This document shows, piece after piece, positions 46,295 to 55,518 of a DNA stretch of 64,000 bases. Under the pieces are notes generated by a model. It saw only the letters and a list, made by a program, of their open reading frames with translations. It did no database searches and was not told where the DNA came from. The position numbers and the translations under genes are program-made. Source of the stretch: Burkholderia sp. H160 (GTDB lineage Bacteria; Pseudomonadota; Gammaproteobacteria; Burkholderiales; Burkholderiaceae); the NCBI GenBank assembly GCA_000173575.1, contig ABYL01000019.1, positions 1 through 64,000 of the forward strand. Reading direction: 5' to 3'. Every line of letters begins with the position of its first letter. The stretch's first letter is position 1.

Positions 46295-47287
46295 TCAGAG
46301 TGCCGGCACCGCCATCATGGTGCTCAGGCATTGCAGGTCGAGCGCGCGCGTTTGTTCCGCCATGTAGTCGATAAATACGCGGATTCTGGCGGGCAGATGC
46401 TTGCGGCTGAGATAACAGACGTAGTGACCGCGGTCGTCTGGCGCATATTGGGCCAGACAGGAAATCAGGTGCTCTCGCCGCAGCAGATCGCAGACCTGAT
46501 AGGCCGGCAATTGAGCGATGCCCTCGCCGTCGAGCACTGCCTGCACGATGAGGTCCACGTCGTTGAACGTGTGCTGCGCTCGAGGCAACTGCTTTTGTAT
46601 GAGTCCGTCGACCTTGAACTCCCAATCGCTTACGCGCCCCGACGCACTGCGGAAGTTGATGCACCGATGCTGGGCGAGATCGTCGACATGACGCGGCACG
46701 CCGTGTTTTTTCGCGTATTGGGGCGACGCGCAGACGATCATCTGCATGGGTATCAGTTGCTTTGCCACGACCTCGCTGTCTTCCATACGCCCGTCGCGAA
46801 ACCCGACATCGACGCGATCCGCGATGAAGTCGGCAGGACGATCGTTCAGCAACAGTTCGAGCGCTATGTCCGGGTATCGCGAGCGAAAACCGCGCAGCAG
46901 CGGCGCGACGATCTTGCGCCCGAATCCCGGGGTCGAGCAGATACGCAGATGTCCGCGCGGCGGTCCGTTACGCAATTCGCGCATGTCTTCCAGCGCCTGC
47001 ACGATGCGTTCGACGCCCGGATGGCAGTTCTGATAAAACAATTCGCCTTCGCGGGTCAGCGACGTGCTGCGCGTGGTGCGCAGAAAAAGCCGCGCATCGA
47101 GCTGCGCTTCGAGCTTTTGCACGTTTCGGCTGACGGCGGAGCGGCCAATGCCGAGACGGTCACCCGCCTTGGCGAAGCTGCCTTCATTGGCCACGGCGAG
47201 AAACGAAACGACACCGGCGTAACTCGTGGCAAAGCTGCTCGCGAGCGAATTGTCGGTGAAGGGGCGGGCGGAATGATCGTCGGACAT
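46295..47287 (-). CDS. LysR-family regulator, likely ECF41-controlled
   Basis: A 330-residue LysR protein of the large CrgA/AaeR-like group. The HTH region is VVSFLAVANEGSFAKAGDRL then GIGRSAVSRNVQKLE (about 26-60), and the effector domain contains LRICSTPGFGRKIVAPLLRG, QHRCINFRSASGRVSDWEF and AQHTFNDVDLIVQAVLDGEG. The N-terminus has about 20 extra residues; ATG 47287 or a GTG at 47296 are possible starts. An ECF41-type promoter lies 35 bases upstream. Downstream on the same strand is ohr, a likely target or co-transcribed gene. A decayed paralogue is found at 62,546-63,240. Confidence 0.9.
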   Translation of the reverse strand: MSDDHSARPFTDNSLASSFATSYAGVVSFLAVANEGSFAKAGDRLGIGRSAVSRNVQKLEAQLDARLFLRTTRSTSLTREGELFYQNCHPGVERIVQALEDMRELRNGPPRGHLRICSTPGFGRKIVAPLLRGFRSRYPDIALELLLNDRPADFIADRVDVGFRDGRMEDSEVVAKQLIPMQMIVCASPQYAKKHGVPRHVDDLAQHRCINFRSASGRVSDWEFKVDGLIQKQLPRAQHTFNDVDLIVQAVLDGEGIAQLPAYQVCDLLRREHLISCLAQYAPDDRGHYVCYLSRKHLPARIRVFIDYMAEQTRALDLQCLSTMMAVPAL

Positions 47288-47321
47288 GGGCGGCACGATT
47301 TAAAGGTTTCGTACTCGACAA

Positions 47322-47348
47322 GACGTTTTAACCCCGCAGTCTGTGACA
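47322..47348 (-). promoter_or_regulatory. ECF41-type sigma promoter in front of lysR-ohr
   Basis: On the minus strand the sequence is TGTCACA (47348-47342), 16 bases, CGTC (47325-47322). TGTCACA and CGTC are the -35 and -10 elements known for ECF41 sigma factors. The expected transcription start is about 28 bases before the lysR ATG. By eye I found no other TGTCACA with correctly spaced CGTC in the window. The ECF41 sigma gene ends 167 bases upstream of this site. Confidence 0.7.
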
Positions 47349-47514
47349 ATCCGGGCTCACGAATCAACTGAGGCGGACAATCCGCCCGTCCGGCCGAGAG
47401 GCTCAGCCACGCGATGGCGGACGCGCCCTTCCCGTTCAGCAATGCAGCAGCATCGGTTTCACTGTTATTGCAATTGATCGTACAAAGGTTGACCGGACCT
47501 TGCCGGGTCGCGGA

Positions 47515-48393
47515 TCATCGGCCGCCGAAGCTGGCCGCGATGCGCGCCAGCTTGTCGGGATTTCGCTGAATCTGGATACGCACAATGCGCTCGCCATCCG
47601 TCTCGTACGTTTGCGCCGATTCGAGTGCGCCGTCGATAAAGCGCAGCAGGGCCGCCTGGCTGTTGAGGACAGTGAGTTCGACGCGCAGTCCGCTTTTGTA
47701 GCGAAGTGCAGCCGCATAAAAAAGCTGTGCGATGCGCCGCCCGCCCACCATTGGTTTCGGAAAGCTCTGCACCCGGCCGCCGCCATCGCCCATGAGCACG
47801 GCATCTTCGGCCAGCATTGAATTGATCGCCGCAAAGTCGCCGCGCTGCAAAGCGTGCGCAAAAGTCTGCAGCAACCGATGATGCGTCTCCCGCGACACGA
47901 CGTAGCGCGGACGATCGTCGCGCAACTGCGCCTTCGCGCGGCTCACCAGTTGCCGGCACGCGGCTTCGCTTTTGCCGATGGCTTTTGCTATTTCATCGTA
48001 GTCGGCATCGAATACTTCGCGCAACAGGAAGGCCGCGCGCGCTTCCGGACTCAGCCGTTCGAGTAGCATGAGAAAGGCGACGGATACGTCGTCAGCGCGC
48101 TCCTTCGCCTGCTCCGGCGTTGCGGGATAGTCGGTAACGTGCGGCTCAGGAAGCCAGATGCCGGTGTAATGCTCGCGCTGGATTTTCGCCGCGCGCAGAC
48201 GGTCGATGGAGATCCGCGTCGTCACGGCGACAAGCCACGCTTCCGCGTTCTCGATGGTCTCGCGTGTGGTCGAATGCCAGCGCAACCAGGCGTCCTGCAC
48301 TACGTCTTCCGCTTCTGCGACCGAACTCAGCATCCGATACGCAATGCCCTGCAAGCGCGGGCGAAGCTTGTCAAAAAAGCTGGTGTCGTCCAT
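47515..48393 (-). CDS. ECF41-group sigma factor with fused SnoaL-like regulatory domain
   Basis: A 292-residue sigma factor. Region 2 has LRPRLQGIAYRMLSSVAEAE and VVQDAWLRWHS; region 4 has RLSPEARAAFLLREVFDADY and IAKAIGKSEAACRQLVSRAK. The C-terminal about 110 residues form a SnoaL/NTF2-like extension (FAHALQRGDFAAINSMLAED). It carries the three ECF41 signatures: WLPEP in the region 2-4 linker, DGGGR in MGDGGGRVQSF and NPDKL near the C-terminus. ECF41 proteins have no anti-sigma factor; the extension itself controls activity. The ATG at 48393 is chosen from homology. Partner genes of ECF41 are usually carboxymuconolactone decarboxylases, oxidoreductases or epimerases. Confidence 0.93.
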   Translation of the reverse strand: MDDTSFFDKLRPRLQGIAYRMLSSVAEAEDVVQDAWLRWHSTTRETIENAEAWLVAVTTRISIDRLRAAKIQREHYTGIWLPEPHVTDYPATPEQAKERADDVSVAFLMLLERLSPEARAAFLLREVFDADYDEIAKAIGKSEAACRQLVSRAKAQLRDDRPRYVVSRETHHRLLQTFAHALQRGDFAAINSMLAEDAVLMGDGGGRVQSFPKPMVGGRRIAQLFYAAALRYKSGLRVELTVLNSQAALLRFIDGALESAQTYETDGERIVRIQIQRNPDKLARIAASFGGR

Positions 48394-48532
48394 GGAGCGG
48401 TCCTTGTGCACAGTACATGGGATGCGTTGCGTTTCCGTGGCAGCAACGCATGACCAAACCGCGCACATACGCCCGCGCGATTATTCGCGCCGATCAGTAT
48501 ACCGTCATGAAATCCGACGCCTCCGCCAATAT

Positions 48533-49513
48533 TTACTGCGCACCGCGCTCGCCGCCGGCTGCTGTCACCGGGGCGACATTGAAACCGGCATCGCGCCATG
48601 CGTCGATGCCTCCGGTCAGCGGCAACGCCAGTCTGATTCCGGCGCGCCGCAAGCGGCCGGCCATCCATGCGGCTGACACTTCTCCCGGGCACGAGCAGTA
48701 AATGACGAATGTCCGGTTCGCGTCGTACGCCCGTACTATCTCGCCGAATTTGCGTTCGTCGACAAATACGGCGCCCGGGATGACGAACGGATCCAGCGTC
48801 CGCCTCTCCAGGGAACGAATATCGAAGATGACCGGCCGGGGCTCGTCCGTTAGCAAACCGTGCAGTGCCACCGCATCGATCCGGGACGTTTCCAGCACTT
48901 TCGACAGCATGAGATGCCGAGAATAGCGATAGCAGGAATACAGCGCGAGTGCACCTGCGACGATAGCCAATGGCCGCCACCCGAGATGCGAAATCACCCC
49001 GAAAAGCAGGTCGATCTGGGCGGCGAACGCTCCTCCGATAGCGAGCGCGACGGAAGCCCACAAGGCAACTCCGGCGCAATCGCATGCGATGAAGTACCGC
49101 AATCTGACCGCCATTGCCCCGCACAACGGCACTGCAACGAGCGACAGGCCGGGGACGAAACGGGCGACCATCAGAACACGCACTCCCCAGCGCCCAAAGA
49201 ACCGCTCGGTTCTTCTCACACAACTATCACGCGACGGCGATAAAAGACAAACGGTTCGAAGCGTGCGTTCGCCGAATCGTCTTCCGCCCTCATACCAGAC
49301 GAGATCGCCAAGCATTCCGCCCAACGCGGCAGCCCCCAACGTCGACGCGAAATGCGACGCTGCCGATTGCTGAGCACCGGTTGCAATCGCGATGCTGGCC
49401 CCAACGGTAATCAACGTGGGCATAGCGGGCACAGGCAGACCGAGTGACGCGCCAAGCACACTCAGGAATACGACGAGCGCGCCGTATTGCGCGATGAGTT
49501 CATGAGAAAACAC
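48533..49513 (-). CDS. DedA-family membrane protein fused to a rhodanese domain
   Basis: A 326-residue fusion. Residues about 1-200 are a DedA/SNARE-associated membrane domain: LGASLGLPVPAMPTLI, GGMLGDLVWYEGGRRFGERT and FFGRWGVRVLMVARFVPGLS, with several hydrophobic helices. After a membrane helix, about 215-315 is a rhodanese-like domain with RPVIFDIRSLERR and the cysteine loop VIYCSCPGEVSAAWMAGRLR. DedA proteins flip undecaprenyl phosphate or phospholipids; the rhodanese part suggests a sulfur- or redox-linked cytosolic function. The start is GTG with AGGAGG seven bases upstream. It begins 30 bases after the AhpD-like gene, probably the same operon. Confidence 0.85.
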   Translation of the reverse strand: MFSHELIAQYGALVVFLSVLGASLGLPVPAMPTLITVGASIAIATGAQQSAASHFASTLGAAALGGMLGDLVWYEGGRRFGERTLRTVCLLSPSRDSCVRRTERFFGRWGVRVLMVARFVPGLSLVAVPLCGAMAVRLRYFIACDCAGVALWASVALAIGGAFAAQIDLLFGVISHLGWRPLAIVAGALALYSCYRYSRHLMLSKVLETSRIDAVALHGLLTDEPRPVIFDIRSLERRTLDPFVIPGAVFVDERKFGEIVRAYDANRTFVIYCSCPGEVSAAWMAGRLRRAGIRLALPLTGGIDAWRDAGFNVAPVTAAGGERGAQ

Positions 49514-49543
49514 GTTGCCTCCTGAACCGGGAACGGCCGGGTG

Positions 49544-49969
49544 CTATTGGGCGTGCCGACCGGCAGCCATACCGGAAGCCGGGTTGACCGCCATGCCGGC
49601 GGTGCAACAACGGATGACCTCGTCGGTCGACCACAATGCGCAGCTGCTCCAATACCGGAACAGCTCTGAAATTTGCGTCTCGTTGAAGTACTTCCGCATG
49701 CGCGACCAGATTTCATCGGACGCCGATTCTTCGCTGACACCCGAAAGGTGTTCCGTCCAGGCCAACGCGGCCTTCTCCGCATGACAGAAAACATCTGCGC
49801 GCCGCAAGCTTCCAATATGCTCGATATTCGATGTGGCTACGGCAGCTTGTAGCGCGAGGCGCAGGCCGTGCTGAACACACAACGAACAGCCGTTGATTTG
49901 CGATGCGCGCAGCTCGAGAAGCGCGATCAGGCCCGCATCGAGCGAGCCGCACTGGATTGGCCGCGTCAC
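49544..49969 (-). CDS. Carboxymuconolactone decarboxylase / AhpD-family protein, shortened N-terminus
   Basis: A 141-residue protein with the family core LLELRASQINGCSLCVQHGL (C-x-x-C then His, the AhpD-type redox pair) and EKAALAWTEHLSGVSEESAS. Usual members have about 30 more residues before this core, so the N-terminal helix is reduced. The GTG start overlaps the patatin stop (GTGA), which shows translational coupling and decides the start. The C-terminus departs from the usual N-x-W-N-R pattern. As an AhpD/CMD protein it is of the class most often controlled by ECF41, whose gene is 1.15 kb downstream. Confidence 0.72.
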   Translation of the reverse strand: MTRPIQCGSLDAGLIALLELRASQINGCSLCVQHGLRLALQAAVATSNIEHIGSLRRADVFCHAEKAALAWTEHLSGVSEESASDEIWSRMRKYFNETQISELFRYWSSCALWSTDEVIRCCTAGMAVNPASGMAAGRHAQ

Positions 49970-51165
49970 GATTCGGCACCAGGCCTGTATCGATGCACGT
50001 CGTGACTGAGGAAGCCGACTTCACGACTGGGAATATCGAACCATTCGGGATGACAGAAAGAATTGCGAATGTCGTCTAATCCACTCGCCCAGTGCTCTTT
50101 CATTGTGTCCTTGCTGAACTCGTAGTCCTTGTAGTGCCCTTCGAACGACTTGTTTTTATAGATCAGGTGCACGACATTCACCGCGCTGCCATCCGCCGTC
50201 TTCTGCGCTTCCTGAATGACCGCATGATCGCGGCGCGCGGACTCGGGGATATGTTCGAGCAGTGCCTTGATCAGCTGAGCGTGCTTCTGGTTCTGCGCCA
50301 TGAAGGCGGTGACGGCCCGGGTACGGCTTGAATACTGAATGTCCTTGACACGTTCGTTGATGTCGAGAAAATCGCCTGGCAGCTTGCCGCGCGAACTCCA
50401 CAAATCGACCTGCAGGACGAGCGTGTCTCTGTGCTGACTTTCCCTGACAATTTCCGTCAGCGGCGTATTGGAGACGAGCCCTCCGTCCCAGTAAAACTCT
50501 CCATCGATCTCTATCGCGGGAAACCCTGGCGGCAGGGAGCCGGACGCGATGAAGTGCTCCGGCTTCAGTCGCATCGTCGAGTTGTCGAAATACACGAGAT
50601 TGCCATTCCGTACGTTGACAGCGCCGACCGAAACACGGACGCCTCCATCGTTGATCCGGTCGAAGTCGGCGTACTTCATCAGCGTTTCACGCAACGCAGT
50701 GGTGTCGTAATAGCTGACTTCGTCGGGACGCCTTTTCACGAAATCGGCCGCAAGCGTGCGCATGCGTGGAGAGAAAAATCCCTGCTGCCCCTCCACCAGC
50801 GTGCGCGTTGCCGCCCACGCGCTCGACCACTTGCGCGCCATGTCTTCACAGCCCGGATAGACGGGCATGAGGGAACGAACATGCGAGAAAACATCCGCGG
50901 GTTGACTTATCGTGTTCCAGAATCCGCGTAGTGCTTCCACCCGGTCTCCCGGCGCGTTCCCCGCAATCACCGCGGTGTTCAACGCGCCGATCGATATGCC
51001 GGAGATCCGGGTCGGCTCAATACCTACTTCGGCAATCCCCTCGTATACACCGGCCTGATACGAACCCAGGGCTCCCCCACCCTGGAGCACGAGTCCGATT
51101 TCATCGTACCGGGGCAGCCTGAAAGGCGACGGCTGCTGCAACTCTTTGCGCTGACTCGATCTCAC
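49966..51165 (-). CDS. Patatin-like phospholipase with DUF3734
   Basis: A 399-residue patatin. The oxyanion hole is IGLVLQGGGALGSYQAGVYE, the nucleophile elbow G-x-S-x-G in ISGISIGALNTAVIAG, and the second catalytic residue is in YWDGGLVSNTPL (D-G). The C-terminal AVNVVHLIYKNKSFEGHYKD and the closing HPEWFDIP belong to DUF3734, typical of the patatins that are encoded with 3-hydroxybutyrate dehydrogenase. It probably hydrolyses lipid or short polyester substrates. The GTG at 51165, with GAGGGGAT upstream, is preferred over an ATG at 51195 that overlaps the preceding gene. Confidence 0.88.
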   Translation of the reverse strand: MRSSQRKELQQPSPFRLPRYDEIGLVLQGGGALGSYQAGVYEGIAEVGIEPTRISGISIGALNTAVIAGNAPGDRVEALRGFWNTISQPADVFSHVRSLMPVYPGCEDMARKWSSAWAATRTLVEGQQGFFSPRMRTLAADFVKRRPDEVSYYDTTALRETLMKYADFDRINDGGVRVSVGAVNVRNGNLVYFDNSTMRLKPEHFIASGSLPPGFPAIEIDGEFYWDGGLVSNTPLTEIVRESQHRDTLVLQVDLWSSRGKLPGDFLDINERVKDIQYSSRTRAVTAFMAQNQKHAQLIKALLEHIPESARRDHAVIQEAQKTADGSAVNVVHLIYKNKSFEGHYKDYEFSKDTMKEHWASGLDDIRNSFCHPEWFDIPSREVGFLSHDVHRYRPGAES

Positions 51166-51175
51166 GGTTATCCCC

Positions 51176-51958
51176 TCACTGCATGAACCAGCCATGGCTC
51201 ACCACGACGGACTGCCCGGTCAGCGCATTCGATTCGAAGCCGGCGAGAAACGCGACCGTATTGGCGACATCAGCCAGCGAGGTAAACTCGCCGTCTACCG
51301 TGTCCTTCAGCATCACGTTTCTCACGACCTCCGCCTCTGAAATTCCCAGCACTTTCGCCTGCTCCGGAATCTGCTTATCCACCAGCGGCGTTCTGACAAA
51401 ACCAGGGCACACGACATTCGCGCGCACACCGTGCGGGCCGCCTTCCTTCGCGACAACCCGAGCAAGCCCAAGCAGCCCATGCTTGGCCGTTACATAGGCC
51501 GACTTCAGTTGCGATGCCTCGTGCGAATGCACGGAACCCATGTAGATCACGGCACCGCCTTTCCCCGATGCGTACATATGCCTGACGGCGGCCCTGGTGG
51601 TGAGGAACGCACCATCGAGATGGATAGCCATCATCTTTTTCCAGTCGGAGAACGCATAGTCCTCGATCCGGTTGACGATCTGAATACCGGCGTTCGAAAC
51701 CAGGACGTCGATACCACCGAATCGGCTTACCGTATCGGCAATCCCCGCATTGACCGCCTCTTCGTTTGTCACGTCCATGGAGAGAGCAACCGCGCTGCCA
51801 CCGCTTCGGACGATATCTTCGGCGACTTTGGTTGCGCCCGGAAGGTTCAGATCCGCTACTACGACCGTGGCGCCATCCGCGGCCAACTTGCGCGCGCATT
51901 GTTCGCCAATTCCACTCGCCGCGCCCGTGACGAGCGCCACTTTGTCTTTCAATGCCAT
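51176..51958 (-). CDS. 3-hydroxybutyrate dehydrogenase (SDR)
   Basis: A 260-residue short-chain dehydrogenase of the BdhA type. Cofactor motif [18 protein letters not shown] in [15 protein letters not shown], catalytic Ser in [11 protein letters not shown], and Tyr-Lys in AYVTAKHG; the C-terminus ends S-H-G-W-F-M-Q, close to the usual D-G-G-W-T-A-Q. The enzyme interconverts D-3-hydroxybutyrate and acetoacetate with NAD. It lies 16 bases after the acetoacetate decarboxylase gene and ten before the patatin gene, in a likely polyhydroxybutyrate-mobilisation unit. Confidence 0.92.
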   Translation of the reverse strand: MALKDKVALVTGAASGIGEQCARKLAADGATVVVADLNLPGATKVAEDIVRSGGSAVALSMDVTNEEAVNAGIADTVSRFGGIDVLVSNAGIQIVNRIEDYAFSDWKKMMAIHLDGAFLTTRAAVRHMYASGKGGAVIYMGSVHSHEASQLKSAYVTAKHGLLGLARVVAKEGGPHGVRANVVCPGFVRTPLVDKQIPEQAKVLGISEAEVVRNVMLKDTVDGEFTSLADVANTVAFLAGFESNALTGQSVVVSHGWFMQ

Positions 51959-51974
51959 ATATCCTCCGGGAGAG

Positions 51975-52754
51975 TTACTGGTTGACTGCGAGTTTCATTG
52001 GATCGACGGAGGCAAGGTAGTCATGCGCCACCTCGCCGACATCGAGTGTGAGATTCGCGACGACGTGACGCGCGCCGATTACCTTGCGAACGGGCAAGTC
52101 CGCGACCGAAGCCAGCGCGTGTGGATGAAGTTCGAGCGCGGCTGGGCCCTCCCAGGCGCCGGTTACCTGAACGTCGCGCAGAAAGAAGCGGACGAGTTCG
52201 CACACCCGAACCGAACCGTCGACGTGCGGTATCACCTTGAGCAGATAGTTGGGTGTATCAGCGAGTTTGTGCTGCTCGATAACAGCGTCGAGCGGACGAT
52301 ACTTATAGCCCATCGTGCCGGTGGCAATTCGCTGCGTGCCGTAGTCGAGCGTTCCGAGCAGGGTGTCTTTTCCATCAATCGAAAGCCGCGGCGAAGCGAG
52401 CTTCTTGGGAAAGCCCCAGATCTCCCGGCCGCCGGCGATTGGACCTTCGTCGTCCAGATACATCGAGTGCGTGTAGTTCGCCTTTCTGCGCTGCTCGTCC
52501 AGAACCGAGATGACCTGACCGCTCTCCGTATAGTCGCCAAACCCCGACGAATCCGGCATGCGGATGAACTCGTAATGAACGGTCGCGTTGTCGACCTTCA
52601 AGGGTTCGGGAACGACGGCTCTTAGCGCCTCAATATCCGTCTCGTAGGAAATGATGAAGTACTCCCGGTCGACGAACCGGAACGGCGGACGCGGGTACGC
52701 CGGATTGTGAAGCGGCATCGAAAAAGCATGGGTGCGGATATCGTCTTCTGTCAC
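51975..52754 (-). CDS. adc: Acetoacetate decarboxylase
   Basis: A 259-residue protein with the Schiff-base lysine in [15 protein letters not shown] and the family segments [20 protein letters not shown] and [12 protein letters not shown]. It turns acetoacetate into acetone and carbon dioxide, and with the next gene links 3-hydroxybutyrate to acetoacetate disposal. The start is GTG 52754 with CGGAG six bases upstream. It follows an alpha/beta-hydrolase gene by 40 bases on the same strand. Confidence 0.93.
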   Translation of the reverse strand: MTEDDIRTHAFSMPLHNPAYPRPPFRFVDREYFIISYETDIEALRAVVPEPLKVDNATVHYEFIRMPDSSGFGDYTESGQVISVLDEQRRKANYTHSMYLDDEGPIAGGREIWGFPKKLASPRLSIDGKDTLLGTLDYGTQRIATGTMGYKYRPLDAVIEQHKLADTPNYLLKVIPHVDGSVRVCELVRFFLRDVQVTGAWEGPAALELHPHALASVADLPVRKVIGARHVVANLTLDVGEVAHDYLASVDPMKLAVNQ

Positions 52755-52794
52755 GAGTCACTCCGTGGTTGTTTTGAATCACTTTTTCCGAAAA

Positions 52795-53784
52795 CTAGCT
52801 TCGCAGGAAAGACAAGAGGTCCTGATTGAGCTGATCCTTGTGGGTATCGGTCAATCCATGCGGCGCGCCCGGATAAATCTTCAGGATCGCGTGAGGGACG
52901 AGTTTCTTACTCGAACCGGCTCCAATATCCACGGGAACGACCTGGTCATCGTCGCCGTGAATGATCAGTGTCGGTCTGTCGAACTTCCGCAGATCGGCGG
53001 TGAAATCAGTTTCGGAATAGGCTTTGACCGATTCGTAGACGTTCTTGAAACCACCGCTCATTCCCTGAAGCCACCACGCGTCGATCAGACCTTGCGACAC
53101 CTTGGCGCCCGGCCGGTTAAAGCCGTAGAACGGACCTGCGGGAATGTCCTTGAACAATTGGGAGCGGTTGGCAATCATGGCAGCCCGAACGCTATCGAAC
53201 GATTCAATAGGTACGCCTGACGGATTGCCGGGCGTCTTGACCATTAGCGGCGGCACAGCTGAAATCAATCCAATCTTCGATACGCGTGACGTACCATGCC
53301 GGCCCACATAACGCGCGACTTCGCCCCCGCCGGTCGAGAACCCGATAACGGCTATATCGCGCAAGCCTAGCGTCTCGATGACTGTCGCGAGATCGTCCGC
53401 ATAGTGGTCCATGTCGTTGCCGTCCCACGGTTGGCTCGAGCGACCGTGCCCGCGGCGATCATGTGTGATGACCCGAAACCCCTGGGACGCCAGAAAGAAG
53501 GCCTGGTTTTCCCAGCTATCCGAGTTGAGCGGCCATCCATGGCTCAGCGTGACGACGGGACCGCCTTTCGCGCCCCAATCCTTGAAGTACAGGCTCACTC
53601 CGTCCCGGGTACGGATAACGTCACCGGTATTGCCCGCGGACGACATGTGCCCGGCCGTCGCGCCGGGTGCTGACTGCTTGCCGGCGGCCGATGCCACAGT
53701 TGTCGTCAAGGTTGCGGCGACTCCGCCAATCAGCAGGTTTCGGCGTTTTGCGTCGGGGGAAACGTGTCCCAAGTCTTTAGTCAT
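52795..53784 (-). CDS. Tat-exported alpha/beta-hydrolase (non-haem chloroperoxidase-like)
   Basis: A 329-residue protein with a twin-arginine signal ([20 protein letters not shown]). The catalytic domain shows [40 protein letters not shown], the nucleophile in [16 protein letters not shown], the acid in HGDDDQVVP and the His in [10 protein letters not shown], typical for the cofactor-free haloperoxidase/esterase family. It is the first gene of the apparent adc - bdhA - patatin operon. A perhydrolase or esterase role on short-chain esters is plausible. Confidence 0.88.
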   Translation of the reverse strand: MTKDLGHVSPDAKRRNLLIGGVAATLTTTVASAAGKQSAPGATAGHMSSAGNTGDVIRTRDGVSLYFKDWGAKGGPVVTLSHGWPLNSDSWENQAFFLASQGFRVITHDRRGHGRSSQPWDGNDMDHYADDLATVIETLGLRDIAVIGFSTGGGEVARYVGRHGTSRVSKIGLISAVPPLMVKTPGNPSGVPIESFDSVRAAMIANRSQLFKDIPAGPFYGFNRPGAKVSQGLIDAWWLQGMSGGFKNVYESVKAYSETDFTADLRKFDRPTLIIHGDDDQVVPVDIGAGSSKKLVPHAILKIYPGAPHGLTDTHKDQLNQDLLSFLRS

Positions 53785-53959
53785 CGCTCAACTCCAGAAA
53801 TTATTCGACCGGGAGATGGGGGAATTGGCTTGCTTACCGGTCGAGTATTCAGAGTACCCACGACGCGTTTATTGGCCCAGTTAAGCGCTGCAAAATTCCG
53901 TTTATCTCTCTACCTACACCCAAATAAAAATCGCCGTTTTCTTTAACGACGCTTAACAA

Positions 53960-55417
53960 TCAGAACTTCAACGCATGCAACCGGTGAATCTTATCCAGAA
54001 GCCAGTGGAATCTGGCGTGCTCATCGTCTGCATGAGCGGCGTTCTTCATCGCCATCTTATGCAACATGTCTTGCCGTTGGGAAAGCAGCCGGCACATTCG
54101 ATGAGTCACTTCCTGGCTATCCCTCAATAGAGGCGTCACGGCATCCTTGCTCAATCTGTAAATGACACTCCTGGTCAGCGTCACGATCTTTACCTGAACC
54201 GGCAAACCCGCGAGTAGTCCGGTCTCGCCCATCGTATCGCCGGGCCCGAGACGCACCACCTCGACGACCCCGTTAGATTGCTCCGTTGAAACGCTGAGCA
54301 CGCCCGAGTCGACGATTGATAGACTGTCGGGCACCACTTCCGGCGTAAAGAGCACCTGTCCCGCGTCGTATTCATGGCGCACCATGCAACTGGAAAGCAT
54401 CTTCAACTCTTCGTCGCCGACGGCGGCGAATAGTTCGATGCGTCTAAGCAGGCGCTCCTCTGTTTTCGCCACGATGCCCGCGACAGAAGGCACGCCTGGT
54501 GGCCGGAGATCCACCCCCGCTGCGGTAAGGTGTCGATAACAGAGGTCGTACAGTTCGTTTGTCAATGGCGTCTTTTTCGCGGTGTCGTCCACGAAGGCGG
54601 TCGCCTCGTACTGAATGGAATGTACGGTGGATTTTCTCGCCACCACAAACGGAGCCGGTGCCGGCAGGATGGAACGGGCCGCAGACAGTGCGCATTCAAG
54701 CGCGGCAATCACGGTTGCGGGCCGCTCGTCCGGCGAAATTTCCAGAGACACCGTCACGCCATGCAAAGCGTGCGGCCGGTTGGTATTGGTGATATTTGCC
54801 CTTGCGGCCGCGGCATTGGGAATGATGGTCACATTGCCGTGCGAATTGAGAAGATGCGTTGCTCTCCAATTCATCTCGATCACCTTGCCTTCGGCGCCAT
54901 CAATCGAGATCCAGTCACCCACGCGGTACGGTTCGGTGGAATTGAGCACGATCCCTGCAAAGACATCGTGCAAAGTACTTTGAATGGCCAAACCAAGAAT
55001 AACGGCCAACGTCCCCGACGTCGCGATCAGGCCGCGAACGGGTATTTCCAGAACGAACCCCGTTGCGGCTACTGCCGCGGCAAGAAACACCACGGCACCG
55101 AACACGTCCTGAAAAAGTCTCTGCTTGCGCCACGTGTGTGGCAAGAGAAGTGTGTCGAGAGCAAGAGTGAGCAGGCGAGCACCTGTCAGCCACCAGAATA
55201 TCTTCAGGGCCTGCGCCGCTTCGTGAAGCAGCGACGTTTCAAGATGCGTAGCCTGTCTGAAGGGGCTAAGGCCCGCGGTGAAAATGCTCGCCGTGAATAC
55301 TGCAAAAATCGTGAGCCGAAGCAATAGACGCGAAACGTCTTGTTTCGGCACTTTGAAACGCCACAGTGCCACATCGATTACGACGACGGCATAACCGAAC
55401 ACCAGGGAATCGCTCAC
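53960..55417 (-). CDS. MscS-family mechanosensitive channel with C-terminal cyclic-nucleotide-binding domain
   Basis: A 485-residue membrane protein. Several hydrophobic helices precede the MscS pore and beta domain: LGLAIQSTLHDVFAGIVLNS, YRVGDWISIDGAEGKVIEMN. The C-terminal about 140 residues are a CRP-like cNMP domain (LFAAVGDEELKMLSSCMV, GPGDTMGETGLLAGLP). Such bCNG channels are thought to open by cyclic nucleotide rather than tension. The arginine expected after the phosphate-binding cassette of a cAMP-binding site is not obvious here (GLPVQVKIVTL), so ligand binding may be altered. The start is GTG 55417 with GGAGAG upstream. Confidence 0.9.
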   Translation of the reverse strand: MSDSLVFGYAVVVIDVALWRFKVPKQDVSRLLLRLTIFAVFTASIFTAGLSPFRQATHLETSLLHEAAQALKIFWWLTGARLLTLALDTLLLPHTWRKQRLFQDVFGAVVFLAAAVAATGFVLEIPVRGLIATSGTLAVILGLAIQSTLHDVFAGIVLNSTEPYRVGDWISIDGAEGKVIEMNWRATHLLNSHGNVTIIPNAAAARANITNTNRPHALHGVTVSLEISPDERPATVIAALECALSAARSILPAPAPFVVARKSTVHSIQYEATAFVDDTAKKTPLTNELYDLCYRHLTAAGVDLRPPGVPSVAGIVAKTEERLLRRIELFAAVGDEELKMLSSCMVRHEYDAGQVLFTPEVVPDSLSIVDSGVLSVSTEQSNGVVEVVRLGPGDTMGETGLLAGLPVQVKIVTLTRSVIYRLSKDAVTPLLRDSQEVTHRMCRLLSQRQDMLHKMAMKNAAHADDEHARFHWLLDKIHRLHALKF

Positions 55418-55518
55418 GGACTCTCCGACGGGAAAAACGCGCCTGGCGAGTACTCATGTCGCCCCCGCCGGGAGCCATTGTGAACGACTAACCGCAATGC
55501 CCCAGGCCGGCTAACGCA

